Shown here: positions 1-6,916 of the stretch, one piece after another
How the letters are laid out: every line of letters starts with the position of its first letter
How positions within the stretch are numbered: the first letter of the stretch is position 1
Assembly: GCA_019118245.1 (NCBI GenBank)
Contig: DWZJ01000063.1
Coordinates: 1-41,341, forward strand
Direction: 5' to 3'
From: Candidatus Oscillibacter excrementigallinarum
GTDB taxonomy: Bacteria; Bacillota; Clostridia; Oscillospirales; Oscillospiraceae
Length of the DNA stretch: 41,341 bases
The notes under the pieces: generated by a model
The model's database searches: none
The model's input: the letters and a program-made list of their open reading frames with translations, nothing else
Told to the model about the DNA's origin: nothing
Made by a program: the position numbers and the translations under genes

Positions 1-223
1 CCCGCCGCGCTCCGCGCGGTGGGGAGAGGAGGAGCAAGGGAGCGGGCGCAGTTTTCGCCGCAGGCGGAAACGGAGCTTAGCGGACTTTGCGACGACGCAA
101 TGGGGGGCGCATCCCCCGTGGAAACGGCCCCTGCGGGAGCAGAATCCCCCGGGCGGTTGATAACCGCCCCTACGGCACCCCCATCCCCCCATTGCAAGAA
201 CGCCATTCTTCCATTATAATAGT
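1..223. repeat. GC-rich hairpin repeats at the window edge
   Basis: No credible gene is present here. The stretch is a string of short inverted repeats. CCGCGC-TCC-GCGCGG lies near 5-19, a 9-bp stem with one wobble pair and loop GCA at 51-71, GGGGG-CGCAT-CCCCC near 105-119, and GGGCGGTT-GAT-AACCGCCC at 151-169. The last is flanked by a sequence (about 141-176) that recurs in reverse orientation at 40810-40844. These look like dispersed non-coding repeats of the host genome. Short open frames across them have no recognisable protein features. Confidence 0.6.
192..220 (+). promoter_or_regulatory. Sigma-A promoter of trmN6-rsmI
   Basis: TTGCAA (192-197), a 17-bp spacer, then TATAAT (215-220). 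The expected transcription start near 227 lies downstream of the ATG at 224, so that ATG cannot be the start of the downstream gene. This supports the TTG start at 251. Confidence 0.65.
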
Positions 224-250
224 ATGGATATCATCCATGGAGGGATCAAC

Positions 251-985
251 TTGCACCACTGGGACCCCCTCTGCCCGGGCGGGCTGTCCTTCGTCTACGA
301 CGACGCCCTGTTCCGCCCCGGCACCGACTCCTTCCTGCTGGGCAGCTTCCCCCAGCTGCGGCCGGGCCTCCGGGTCTGCGACCTGGGAAGCGGCACCGGC
401 CTGCTGGGCCTTCTGCTGCTCCAGCGCCAGCGGCAGCTGTCCGTCACCGGCGTGGAGCTGCTGCCGGAGGCCGTCCGGCTGGCGGAGCAGGCCGCCGCCC
501 GGAACGGCCTGACGGACCGGCTGACCTTCTGCCGGGGGGACCTGCGGGACATCCGGGCGCTGCTGCCCGCCGGGGGCTTCGACCTGGCGGTGTGCAATCC
601 CCCCTACTACCCCGCCGGGTCCGGCCGGCTGCCGGAGGCGGAGGCCCTCCGCACCGCCCGGTCCGAGACCGGCTGCACGCTGGAGGACGTCTGCGCCGCC
701 GCATCATACCTGCTGCGGTGGGGCGGCAGCTTCTGCCTGGTCCACAAGCCGGAGCGGCTGGCGGACCTGTGCTGCGCCCTCCGGGCCCGGGGGCTGGAGC
801 CCAAGCGGCTGCGCCTCGTCTGCCGCCGGGCGGGGGACGCCCCCTCCCTGCTGCTGTTGGAGGCCCGCCGGGGCGGCCGGCCGGGGCTGGACATTGCCGC
901 CCCCCTCTGCCTGGAGGACGGCGCAGGCCGCCCCACGGCGGAGCTGGACGCCATCTATTTCCGAACAAAGGAGACTGACCCATGA
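251..985 (+). CDS. trmN6: tRNA1(Val) (adenine(37)-N6)-methyltransferase family protein (TrmN6/YabB)
   Basis: Predicted SAM-dependent methyltransferase that would modify adenine in a tRNA. The SAM-binding loop DLGSGTG lies at about residues 44-50 and the N6-adenine motif NPPYY at about 115-119, the arrangement seen in YabB/TrmN6. The start chosen is TTG 251, which has GGAGGG six bases upstream and follows the promoter; the in-frame ATG at 224 would lie before the transcription start. This gives 244 residues, the usual family length. Its last codons overlap rsmI by ATGA, so the two are translationally coupled. The order yabB-rsmI-abrB matches Bacillus subtilis. The exact tRNA target is inferred from the family. 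Confidence 0.85.
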   Translation: MHHWDPLCPGGLSFVYDDALFRPGTDSFLLGSFPQLRPGLRVCDLGSGTGLLGLLLLQRQRQLSVTGVELLPEAVRLAEQAAARNGLTDRLTFCRGDLRDIRALLPAGGFDLAVCNPPYYPAGSGRLPEAEALRTARSETGCTLEDVCAAASYLLRWGGSFCLVHKPERLADLCCALRARGLEPKRLRLVCRRAGDAPSLLLLEARRGGRPGLDIAAPLCLEDGAGRPTAELDAIYFRTKETDP

Positions 986-1815
986 GCGGAACGCTGTATC
1001 TGGTGGCCACCCCCATCGGCAACCTGGGGGACTTCTCCCCCCGGGCGGTGGAGACCCTGGAGACCGTGGACTTCATCGCCGCGGAGGACACCCGGGTCTC
1101 CGTGAAGCTGCTGAACCACTTTCAGATCAAAAAGCCCCTGGTGAGCTATCACGAGCACAACCATGTCACCGCCGGGCAGGCCATCCTCCAGCGGCTGCTG
1201 GCGGGGGAGTCCTGCGCCCTGGTGACCGACGCCGGCACCCCGGCCATCTCCGACCCGGGGGAGGACCTGGTGCGGCTGTGCGCGGAGAACGGCGTCGAGG
1301 TCCTCTCCATCCCCGGCTGCTGCGCGGCGGTGAACGCCCTGGCGGTCAGCGGCCTGCCCACGGGGCGGTTCACCTTTGAGGGGTTTCTGACCGTCAACAA
1401 AAAAAGCCGCCGGGAGCGGCTGGAGTCCCTGAAGGGCGAGGAGCGGACCATGGTCTTTCACGAGGCGCCCCACAAGCTGCGCGCCACCCTGGAGGACCTG
1501 CGGGACGCCTTCGGCCCGGACCGGAGGATCGCCCTGTGCCGGGAGCTGACGAAGCTCCACGAGGAGACCCGCCGCACCACCCTGGGGGAGGCGGCGGACT
1601 ACTACCGGGAAAACGACCCCAAGGGGGAGTATGTGCTGGTGGTGGCGGGCTGCCCGCCCCGGGAGACCGCCGCCCTCACGGTGGAGGAGGCGGTGGAGCA
1701 GGTCCTGCGGCTGGTGGACCAGGGGGCCCGGCTGAAGGACGCCGCCCGGGAGGTGGCGGAGCACACGGGCCTTTCCAAAAACGAGCTGTACGCCGCCGCC
1801 CTGGACCGGCGGTGA
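982..1815 (+). CDS. rsmI: 16S rRNA (cytidine(1402)-2'-O)-methyltransferase
   Basis: RsmI methylates the 2'-OH of C1402 in the decoding centre of 16S rRNA, using SAM. The tetrapyrrole-methylase fold is recognisable from ATPIGNLGD (about residues 9-17), AEDTR (about 34-38) and TDAGTPAISDPG (about 82-93). Full length at 277 residues. The ATG overlaps the trmN6 stop as ATGA. A strong terminator follows at 1833-1866, ending the two-gene operon facing abrB. Confidence 0.95.
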   Translation: MSGTLYLVATPIGNLGDFSPRAVETLETVDFIAAEDTRVSVKLLNHFQIKKPLVSYHEHNHVTAGQAILQRLLAGESCALVTDAGTPAISDPGEDLVRLCAENGVEVLSIPGCCAAVNALAVSGLPTGRFTFEGFLTVNKKSRRERLESLKGEERTMVFHEAPHKLRATLEDLRDAFGPDRRIALCRELTKLHEETRRTTLGEAADYYRENDPKGEYVLVVAGCPPRETAALTVEEAVEQVLRLVDQGARLKDAAREVAEHTGLSKNELYAAALDRR

Positions 1816-1832
1816 GGCCGGAGAATCAAAAG

Positions 1833-1866
1833 ACGCCTTGCGGAGTTGTCCGCAGGGCGTTTTTTC
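1833..1866 (+). terminator. Rho-independent terminator after rsmI
   Basis: A 12-bp stem with one G-T wobble (1833-1844 with 1849-1860), loop GTTG and a run of six T. It ends the trmN6-rsmI operon, facing the end of abrB. Confidence 0.9.
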
Positions 1867-1884
1867 GCTGGAGCAGGGGGGCTC

Positions 1885-2127
1885 TCAGAGTTCCTTCAGT
1901 TCTTTCAGGCACTTGGGGCAGATGTTTTTGCCCTTGAACACCACAATGTCCTTGGTCGTGTCGCAGAAAATGCAGCTGGGCTTGTACTTTTTCAGAATGA
2001 CGGACGAGCCCTCCACATAGATTTCCAATGCGTCCTTCTCCTCAATGTCCAGAGTCCGGCGCATCTCGATGGGCAGCACGATCCGCCCCAGTTCATCGAC
2101 TTTTCTGACGATTCCTGTTGATTTCAC
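1885..2127 (-). CDS. abrB: AbrB family transition-state regulator
   Basis: Small DNA-binding protein of 80 residues. The N-terminal swapped-hairpin AbrB domain is clear (VRKVDELGRIVLPIEMRR, about residues 7-24). The C-terminal half carries CIFC and CPKC pairs (about residues 52-55 and 71-74), a possible metal site instead of the B. subtilis AbrB multimerisation domain; this resembles SpoVT/AbrB-like clostridial proteins. The start is GTG 2127, with AGGAG about seven bases upstream. Position beside rsmI is conserved with Bacillus. Expected role: repression of transition-phase genes before sporulation, inferred from family. Confidence 0.88.
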   Translation of the reverse strand: MKSTGIVRKVDELGRIVLPIEMRRTLDIEEKDALEIYVEGSSVILKKYKPSCIFCDTTKDIVVFKGKNICPKCLKELKEL

Positions 2128-2171
2128 AAAACACTCCTTTTTCCATCACGGCCTTTAGGTTCATTTATAAG

Positions 2172-2201
2172 AACATATCACAGCCCGTCACATTTTGTCA
2201 A
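2172..2201 (-). promoter_or_regulatory. Putative abrB promoter
   Basis: On the minus strand, TTGACA (2201-2196), an 18-bp spacer, then TATGTT (2177-2172), about 45 bp upstream of the GTG start. The -35 is a consensus match and the -10 is moderate. Confidence 0.5.
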
Positions 2202-2284
2202 TTCAAAACGGGAAATAAATCAGAATTTACAAATCTGCAAAAAACGGGCCCGCCTGGACCGGCGCCCGCACGGGAGGAATGACC

Positions 2285-2869
2285 ATGGCAATGACCTGGA
2301 TCTGGACCGGGATGGTGGTGCTGTCCCTGGTGTTCGGCCTCATCACCGGCCGGCTGGACGCGGTGGCCGACGCCGCCCTGGACGGCGCCGCCTCCGCCGT
2401 GGAGCTCAGCGTCTCCATGGCCGGGGTGCTGTGCCTGTGGAGCGGCGTCATGGAGATCATGAACGTCTGCGGCCTGTCCGCCGGACTGGCCCGGCTGTTC
2501 CGGCCGGTGCTGCGGCGGCTGATGCCGGAGGCCAGCCGGGACGAGAAGACCCTGGCCGCCGTGTCCGCCAACGTGTCCGCCAACCTGCTGGGGCTGGGCA
2601 ACGCCGCCACGCCCCTGGGCATCCAGGCGGCCCGGCGGATGGCCCGGGGCTGCGGCGGCACCGCCAGCGACGAGCTGTGCCTGCTGGTGGTGCTGAACAC
2701 CGCCTCCATCCAGCTGCTGCCGGCCACCATCGCCTCGGTCCGCAGCGCCAGCGGTGCCCAGGCGCCCTTTGACATCCTGCCGGCGGTGTGGCTGGCCTCC
2801 ATCCTGTCGGTGACCGTGGGGCTGCTGACGGCCAAGCTGCTCGCCGCCCTGGGGAGGTGCCGGCATTGA
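2285..2869 (+). CDS. spmA: Spore maturation protein A
   Basis: Polytopic membrane protein of the nucleoside-recognition (Gate) family. Together with SpmB it is needed for spore core dehydration and heat resistance in Bacillus and Clostridium. The conserved segment NVSANLLGLGNAATPLG sits mid-protein and is flanked by hydrophobic helices. ATG 2285 is preferred because GGGAGGA lies six bases ahead; ATG 2279 would touch the ribosome site. This gives 194 residues, close to B. subtilis SpmA. It overlaps spmB. Substrate unknown in the family. Confidence 0.92.
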   Translation: MAMTWIWTGMVVLSLVFGLITGRLDAVADAALDGAASAVELSVSMAGVLCLWSGVMEIMNVCGLSAGLARLFRPVLRRLMPEASRDEKTLAAVSANVSANLLGLGNAATPLGIQAARRMARGCGGTASDELCLLVVLNTASIQLLPATIASVRSASGAQAPFDILPAVWLASILSVTVGLLTAKLLAALGRCRH

Positions 2870-3387
2870 ACCTCAGCTCTCTGGTGATCCCCCTCCTGCT
2901 GGCGGGGGTGGCCGTCTACGGCATGGGGCGGCGGATGGATGTGTACGGCGCCCTGACCCACGGCGCGGAGGAGGGTCTCACGGTGCTGCTGAAGGTCCTG
3001 CCCGCCCTGGTGGGGCTGCTGACCGCCGTGGCCATGTTCCGGGCCTCCGGCGCCCTGGAGTGGCTCACGGGCCTGTGCGCCCCGGCGCTGGAGGCCCTGG
3101 GCATCCCGCCGGAGGCCACGCCGCTGATGCTGGTGCGGCCCGTCTCCGGCAGCGGGGCCCTGGCGGTGGGCACGGACCTCATCACCACCTACGGCCCGGA
3201 CAGCTACATCGGCCGGGTGGCCGCCGTGATGCTGGGCAGCACGGAGACCACCTTCTACACCATCGCCGTGTACTTCGGCTCCGCCGGCATCGTCCGCACC
3301 CGGCACACGGTCCCGGCGGCCCTGGCGGCGGACCTGACGGGCTTCTGGGCCTCCGCCCTGGCGGTGCGGCTGTTCTTCGGGACGTGA
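2866..3387 (+). CDS. spmB: Spore maturation protein B
   Basis: Partner of SpmA, also a Gate-domain membrane protein. Recognisable segments are VRPVSGSGALAVG and STETTFYTIAVYFGS, the paired motifs of SpmB. The start is TTG 2866, overlapping the spmA stop, with GGGGAGG eight bases upstream; this gives 173 residues, near the family length. Upstream in-frame ATGs lie inside spmA and would add non-homologous sequence. A terminator follows immediately. Confidence 0.92.
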   Translation: MNLSSLVIPLLLAGVAVYGMGRRMDVYGALTHGAEEGLTVLLKVLPALVGLLTAVAMFRASGALEWLTGLCAPALEALGIPPEATPLMLVRPVSGSGALAVGTDLITTYGPDSYIGRVAAVMLGSTETTFYTIAVYFGSAGIVRTRHTVPAALAADLTGFWASALAVRLFFGT

Positions 3388-3391
3388 GGAA

Positions 3392-3420
3392 AGCGGGACG
3401 GCGAGCCGTCCCGCTTTTTT
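3392..3420 (+). terminator. Terminator after spmB
   Basis: A perfect 10-bp stem (3392-3401 with 3406-3415), loop CGAG, then five T. It lies between spmB and the converging GerMN gene. Confidence 0.9.
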
Positions 3421-4330
3421 AATTCCGCGCCGTATAGGGCTCCAGCACCGAGGCGGAGCCGTAGACCGCGGCGTACTCCCCGTCCACCAGGTAGCGCACC
3501 TCCCCCACCGTCCGCAGGGACAGCAGGGACTCCGCCAGGGCCCGGAGGGCCAGGGGCAGGTCCGCGTCCTCCGGCAGCTCCTCCAGAGCGGCGGAGGGCA
3601 GGTCCACGTAGCAGGTGCTCTCCTCCAGCCGGACGGAGGTCACCTGGAACCCCTCCGGCAGGGCGCTGTACAGGTCCCGTTCCTCCGTGCCCTCCAGAAG
3701 GGCCTTCACCACGGCGCCCGCCTGGGTGTCGCCCTCGTACAGGTCCAGCGTCAGCTCCAGGGGGACCAGGCCGCCGGACTCGTCCAGGAGGTACAGCGTG
3801 GCGGGCACCACGCCGATCACGTCCTCGTTGCTGGCGAACAGCACGTCCCGGGCGGAAAAGACCTCCCGGTCCCGGTAGGCCAGCTGCTGGCCCCGGACCG
3901 TGATGCTGACGGCGGAGATCTCCGGCAGCTGGGTCAGAGTCAGGGTGATGGCGTAGTCCGCCAGGGCCAGGGACACGCCGGAGAGCAGCCGGTACCGGGT
4001 GGACAGGTCCACCTTGGCCCGGGTCCCGTCCAGCTCCAGGGACAGCAGGGCGGTCTCCTCCGGGATGGTGTTGACCAGGGAGGGGTCCTCCGGCCCGGCC
4101 AGCAGCTCCGTCACCAGGCGCTCCGCCAGCTCCCGGGTGTCCCGGACTTCCCCCTCCTCCAGGTACAGCTGCTCCGCCCGCAGGGCGTCGCCGCCGGAGG
4201 CGGCGGACAGGTCCGCCTCCCGGAAGTACAGGTCGTAGCGCTCCCCCTCCTGGGCCACATAGGGGCCGCCCCAGCCCAGCAGGAGCAGGACCGCCACGCA
4301 CACCGCCGCCGCGATCAGCCGCTTTTTCAT
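3419..4330 (-). CDS. GerMN-domain secreted or membrane-anchored protein
   Basis: 303 residues: an N-terminal signal or anchor helix (about 4-20, AAAVCVAVLLLLGW) followed by two tandem GerMN (sporulation/germination) domains, about 30-165 and 175-300. There is no lipobox cysteine, so the helix probably anchors it. Its ATG overlaps the stop of the sensor kinase upstream, so it is the last gene of a four-gene unit. In B. subtilis GerM functions in sporulation. In actinobacteria the GerMN lipoprotein LpqB is encoded after the MtrAB two-component genes and affects MtrB. By analogy this protein may modulate the adjacent kinase; that is inference. Confidence 0.82.
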   Translation of the reverse strand: MKKRLIAAAVCVAVLLLLGWGGPYVAQEGERYDLYFREADLSAASGGDALRAEQLYLEEGEVRDTRELAERLVTELLAGPEDPSLVNTIPEETALLSLELDGTRAKVDLSTRYRLLSGVSLALADYAITLTLTQLPEISAVSITVRGQQLAYRDREVFSARDVLFASNEDVIGVVPATLYLLDESGGLVPLELTLDLYEGDTQAGAVVKALLEGTEERDLYSALPEGFQVTSVRLEESTCYVDLPSAALEELPEDADLPLALRALAESLLSLRTVGEVRYLVDGEYAAVYGSASVLEPYTARN

Positions 4331-5685
4331 GGCTGCGTCCCCCCCTTCTGCCAGGGCCAGCGGACGGTGAACACCGCGCCGCCCGCCGGGCGGTTGCCCG
4401 CCTCCACCGTGCCGCCCCGCTTGCGCACCGTGTCGCTGACGATGGCCAGGCCCAGGCCCGTGCCGCCGGCGGCCCGGGACCGGGCCTTGTCCACCCGGTA
4501 GAACCGCTCGAACAGCCGGGGCAGGTCCTCCTCCGGGATGCCGGGGCCGTTGTCCTCCACCGTCAGGACCACCTGATCCCCCCGGTGCAGCAGGGAGACC
4601 TGGACCGTGCTGCCCGGCGGGCTGTATTTCACGGCGTTGTCCGCCAGGTTGTAGATGATCTGGTGGATCTCGTCCCGGGCGGCCAGCACCGTGCAGGTGC
4701 CCTCCGCCCGATAGGTCAGCTCCGTGCCCTTCTCCTGGGCCACCAGGCTCATCATGCGCATCACCTGCTCCAGCACCGGCAGCACGTCCACCACCGCGGG
4801 CGGCTCCATCACGCCGCTGTCCAGCCGGGTCAGGCGCAGCAGGTCCTCGGTGATGCGGGAGAGGCGCTCCGCCTCCGCCCCGATGTCCGCCACGAACTCC
4901 CGGGCCGTCTCCCGGTCGATGTTCTCCGTCTGGAGGATGGAGTCCGTCAGCAGCCGGATGGCCGCCAGGGGCGTCTTCAGCTCGTGGGAGGCGTCGGACA
5001 CGAAGCGGCGGCGGGCGTCCTCCGTGGTCTGGAGCCGGTCCGTCAGGCTGTTGAACTCCTCCGCCAGCTGGGCGATCTCGTCGCGGCCCCGGACCTGGGC
5101 CCGGTGGCTGTAGGCCCCCTCCCGCACCTGCCGGATGGCGGTGAGCAGCTGGCCGATCTTCCGGGTCAGGGCCCGGGACAGCAGGCCGCTGAGGCAGAGG
5201 GCCGCCACCCCCAGGCCGGCGGACAGGCGCAGCAGGTTGCTCTGCAGCCCCTCCAGCAGGGCGGCCTGCTCCGTGTCGTACTCATAGGCGTACACGGCGC
5301 CGATGATCTGGTTCTGATACAGCACCGGCGAGGCGGCCCGGCTGCGGAAGGCCCCGTCCCGGTAGCTGCTGGAGGCCATGTCGTTGCCCAGAAGGGCCTG
5401 GACGATCTCCGTGTAAAAGCTGTACTCCCCCAGGGCGTCGTTGGTCTCCCGGGTGTCGTAGAGGACCTTGCCGGCGCTGTCCGTCACCAGGATGCGGCTG
5501 AGGCCCGTCTCCTCCACCACCGCCATGGCCTGGGCCACGTTCTCCTGGGTCAGCCGGTCCAGGCCGGACAGGGAGTACACCATCACCGACACGCTGTTCT
5601 GCAGCGACGTGGCCTTGGCCCGGAACACCAGGTCCTCGGACACCCAGAGGGGGTAGGTGTTCATCAGGACCAGGGCCGCCGCCAT
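4327..5685 (-). CDS. Two-component sensor histidine kinase (HAMP, HisKA, HATPase)
   Basis: Membrane kinase of the PhoR/WalK type. Order: first membrane helix truncated at this start, an extracytoplasmic PAS/Cache-like sensor (about residues 20-145, with RILVTDSAGKVLYDT), second helix (about 152-172), HAMP (about 172-225), HisKA with phospho-acceptor H234 in SHELKTP, and HATPase with NLADNAVKYS, DNGPGIP and GTGLGLAI. ATG 5685 is the first ordinary start codon, but it falls within the first helix. The frame stays open to the stop at 5776-5778 and encodes FSLSYLLIMAAALVLM across the helix. The true start is therefore probably upstream, perhaps ATT 5754 with GGGGAG ahead. It follows the response regulator directly. 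Confidence 0.9.
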   Translation of the reverse strand: MAAALVLMNTYPLWVSEDLVFRAKATSLQNSVSVMVYSLSGLDRLTQENVAQAMAVVEETGLSRILVTDSAGKVLYDTRETNDALGEYSFYTEIVQALLGNDMASSSYRDGAFRSRAASPVLYQNQIIGAVYAYEYDTEQAALLEGLQSNLLRLSAGLGVAALCLSGLLSRALTRKIGQLLTAIRQVREGAYSHRAQVRGRDEIAQLAEEFNSLTDRLQTTEDARRRFVSDASHELKTPLAAIRLLTDSILQTENIDRETAREFVADIGAEAERLSRITEDLLRLTRLDSGVMEPPAVVDVLPVLEQVMRMMSLVAQEKGTELTYRAEGTCTVLAARDEIHQIIYNLADNAVKYSPPGSTVQVSLLHRGDQVVLTVEDNGPGIPEEDLPRLFERFYRVDKARSRAAGGTGLGLAIVSDTVRKRGGTVEAGNRPAGGAVFTVRWPWQKGGTQP

Positions 5686-5740
5686 GATCAGCAGATAGCT
5701 GAGGCTGAATTTGGCCTGGAGACCGCTCCAGAATCTGCCC

Positions 5741-6418
5741 TTACCCTTTGAAATAGTACCCCACTCCCCACTTGGTCATGATGTGCTCCGGCTCCGCCGG
5801 GTTTTTCTCCAGCTTCTCCCGCAGGCGGCGGATGTGGACGTCCACCGTCCGGTAGTCCCCGGCGTAGGCGTAGCCCCACACCACGTTCATCAGGTTCTCC
5901 CGGCTGTACACCCGCCGGGGGTTGCGCATCAGCAGCTCGATCAGGTCGTACTCCTTGGCGGTCAGGTCCACCACCTGCCCGTCCCGGATGGCCACCCGCT
6001 CCTCGGTGTTCAGGGACAGGTCCCCCACCGTCAGCACCGTGCCCCGGGTCCGCTGGGCGCCGGCGGCCCGCCGCAGCAGCGCCCGGACCCGGGCCTTCAG
6101 CTCCAGGATGTTGAAGGGCTTGGTGACGTAGTCGTCCGCCCCGCACTCAAAGCCCATCAGCTTGTCCGCGTCCTCGCTCCTGGCGGTCAGCATGATGATG
6201 GGCACGTTGGAGAACTCCCGGATCCGCAGGCAGGCCTCCTTCCCGTCCACCTCCGGCATCATCACGTCCAGGATGATCAGGTCGTACCGGCCGTTCCGGG
6301 CCATCTCCACGGCGGCGGCGCCGTCATAGGCGCACTCCACCTCGTATCCCTCGTTCTCCAGGTTGAATTTCACGCCCTTCACCAGGAGCTTTTCGTCGTC
6401 AACCACCAGAATTCTCAT
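5741..6418 (-). CDS. OmpR/PhoB family response regulator
   Basis: 225 residues. Receiver domain (1-120) with acidic pocket DD at 7-8, phospho-acceptor D51 (LDVMMP), T78 and K100. Winged-helix DNA-binding domain (about 128-225) ends in KWGVGYYF, typical of the family. Its start lies 20 bases inside the upstream comEA-like gene, and it is followed at once by its cognate kinase. It therefore belongs to the unit comEA-like, regulator, kinase, GerMN. Regulon unknown; YycF/PhoP-like cell-envelope control would be a guess. Confidence 0.93.
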   Translation of the reverse strand: MRILVVDDEKLLVKGVKFNLENEGYEVECAYDGAAAVEMARNGRYDLIILDVMMPEVDGKEACLRIREFSNVPIIMLTARSEDADKLMGFECGADDYVTKPFNILELKARVRALLRRAAGAQRTRGTVLTVGDLSLNTEERVAIRDGQVVDLTAKEYDLIELLMRNPRRVYSRENLMNVVWGYAYAGDYRTVDVHIRRLREKLEKNPAEPEHIMTKWGVGYYFKG

Positions 6419-6800
6419 TTGCCGTCTCTCCTTCGCCGTCCACGGTGACGCGGTCCCTCAGCTCCGCGAACGTCGCCTCGCCGATGCCGCTTACCTCCAT
6501 GATCTGCTCGATGCTCGTAAAGGGGCCGTTGGCCTCCCGCCAGGCGATGATCCTGCCGGCCAGGCTCTCCCCGATGCCGGGCAGGGTGTCCAGCTCCTCC
6601 ACGTCCGCCGTGTTGAGGTTTACCGGCGGGAAGTCCGGGGCGATCTCCTCTTCGGGGACCGTGACCTCCGTCTCAATGACGGCGCCGGGCTCCAGCGCCG
6701 CCCGGTCCCGGGCGGACAGGCCCGCCAGGGCGCACAGGAACACCGCCGTCAGGCCCAGCAGCGCCAGCTCGCTTTTCGTCGGCTTTCCCCATCTACTCAC
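6399..6800 (-). CDS. ComEA-like helix-hairpin-helix protein
   Basis: 133 residues: a short basic N-terminus, one membrane helix (about 12-29), a linker with acidic residues, then the ComEA helix-hairpin-helix domain (about 60-120; VNLNTADVEELDTLPGIG and SGIGEATFAEL). Proteins of this family bind DNA at the cell surface for natural uptake. The start is GTG 6800 with GGGAG eight bases upstream. It lacks a comEC partner nearby and instead leads a two-component operon, overlapping the response regulator by 20 bases. Competence function is thus plausible but unproven. Confidence 0.85.
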   Translation of the reverse strand: MSRWGKPTKSELALLGLTAVFLCALAGLSARDRAALEPGAVIETEVTVPEEEIAPDFPPVNLNTADVEELDTLPGIGESLAGRIIAWREANGPFTSIEQIMEVSGIGEATFAELRDRVTVDGEGETANENSGG

Positions 6801-6842
6801 TGTTGAACTCCCACCCGTTTTTTGTTATACTAAGAGTTGAAC

Positions 6843-6869
6843 TGTCGAATCGCGGCGATTTCCGCCGCG
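6843..6869. promoter_or_regulatory. Spo0A-box-like core and inverted repeat upstream of dacF
   Basis: TGTCGAA at 6843-6849 matches the Spo0A-binding core exactly. It is followed by a 7-bp inverted repeat CGCGGCG-ATTTC-CGCCGCG at 6851-6869. Both lie in the gap between comEA-like and dacF. No convincing sigma-A promoter pair was found for dacF; the AT-rich tract at 6881-6900 may hold the -10. Binding is inferred only. Confidence 0.35.
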
Positions 6870-6916
6870 CCTTTGGAAGCTATTTTTTATTATATCATAG
6901 ATCACAGGAGTTTGAT

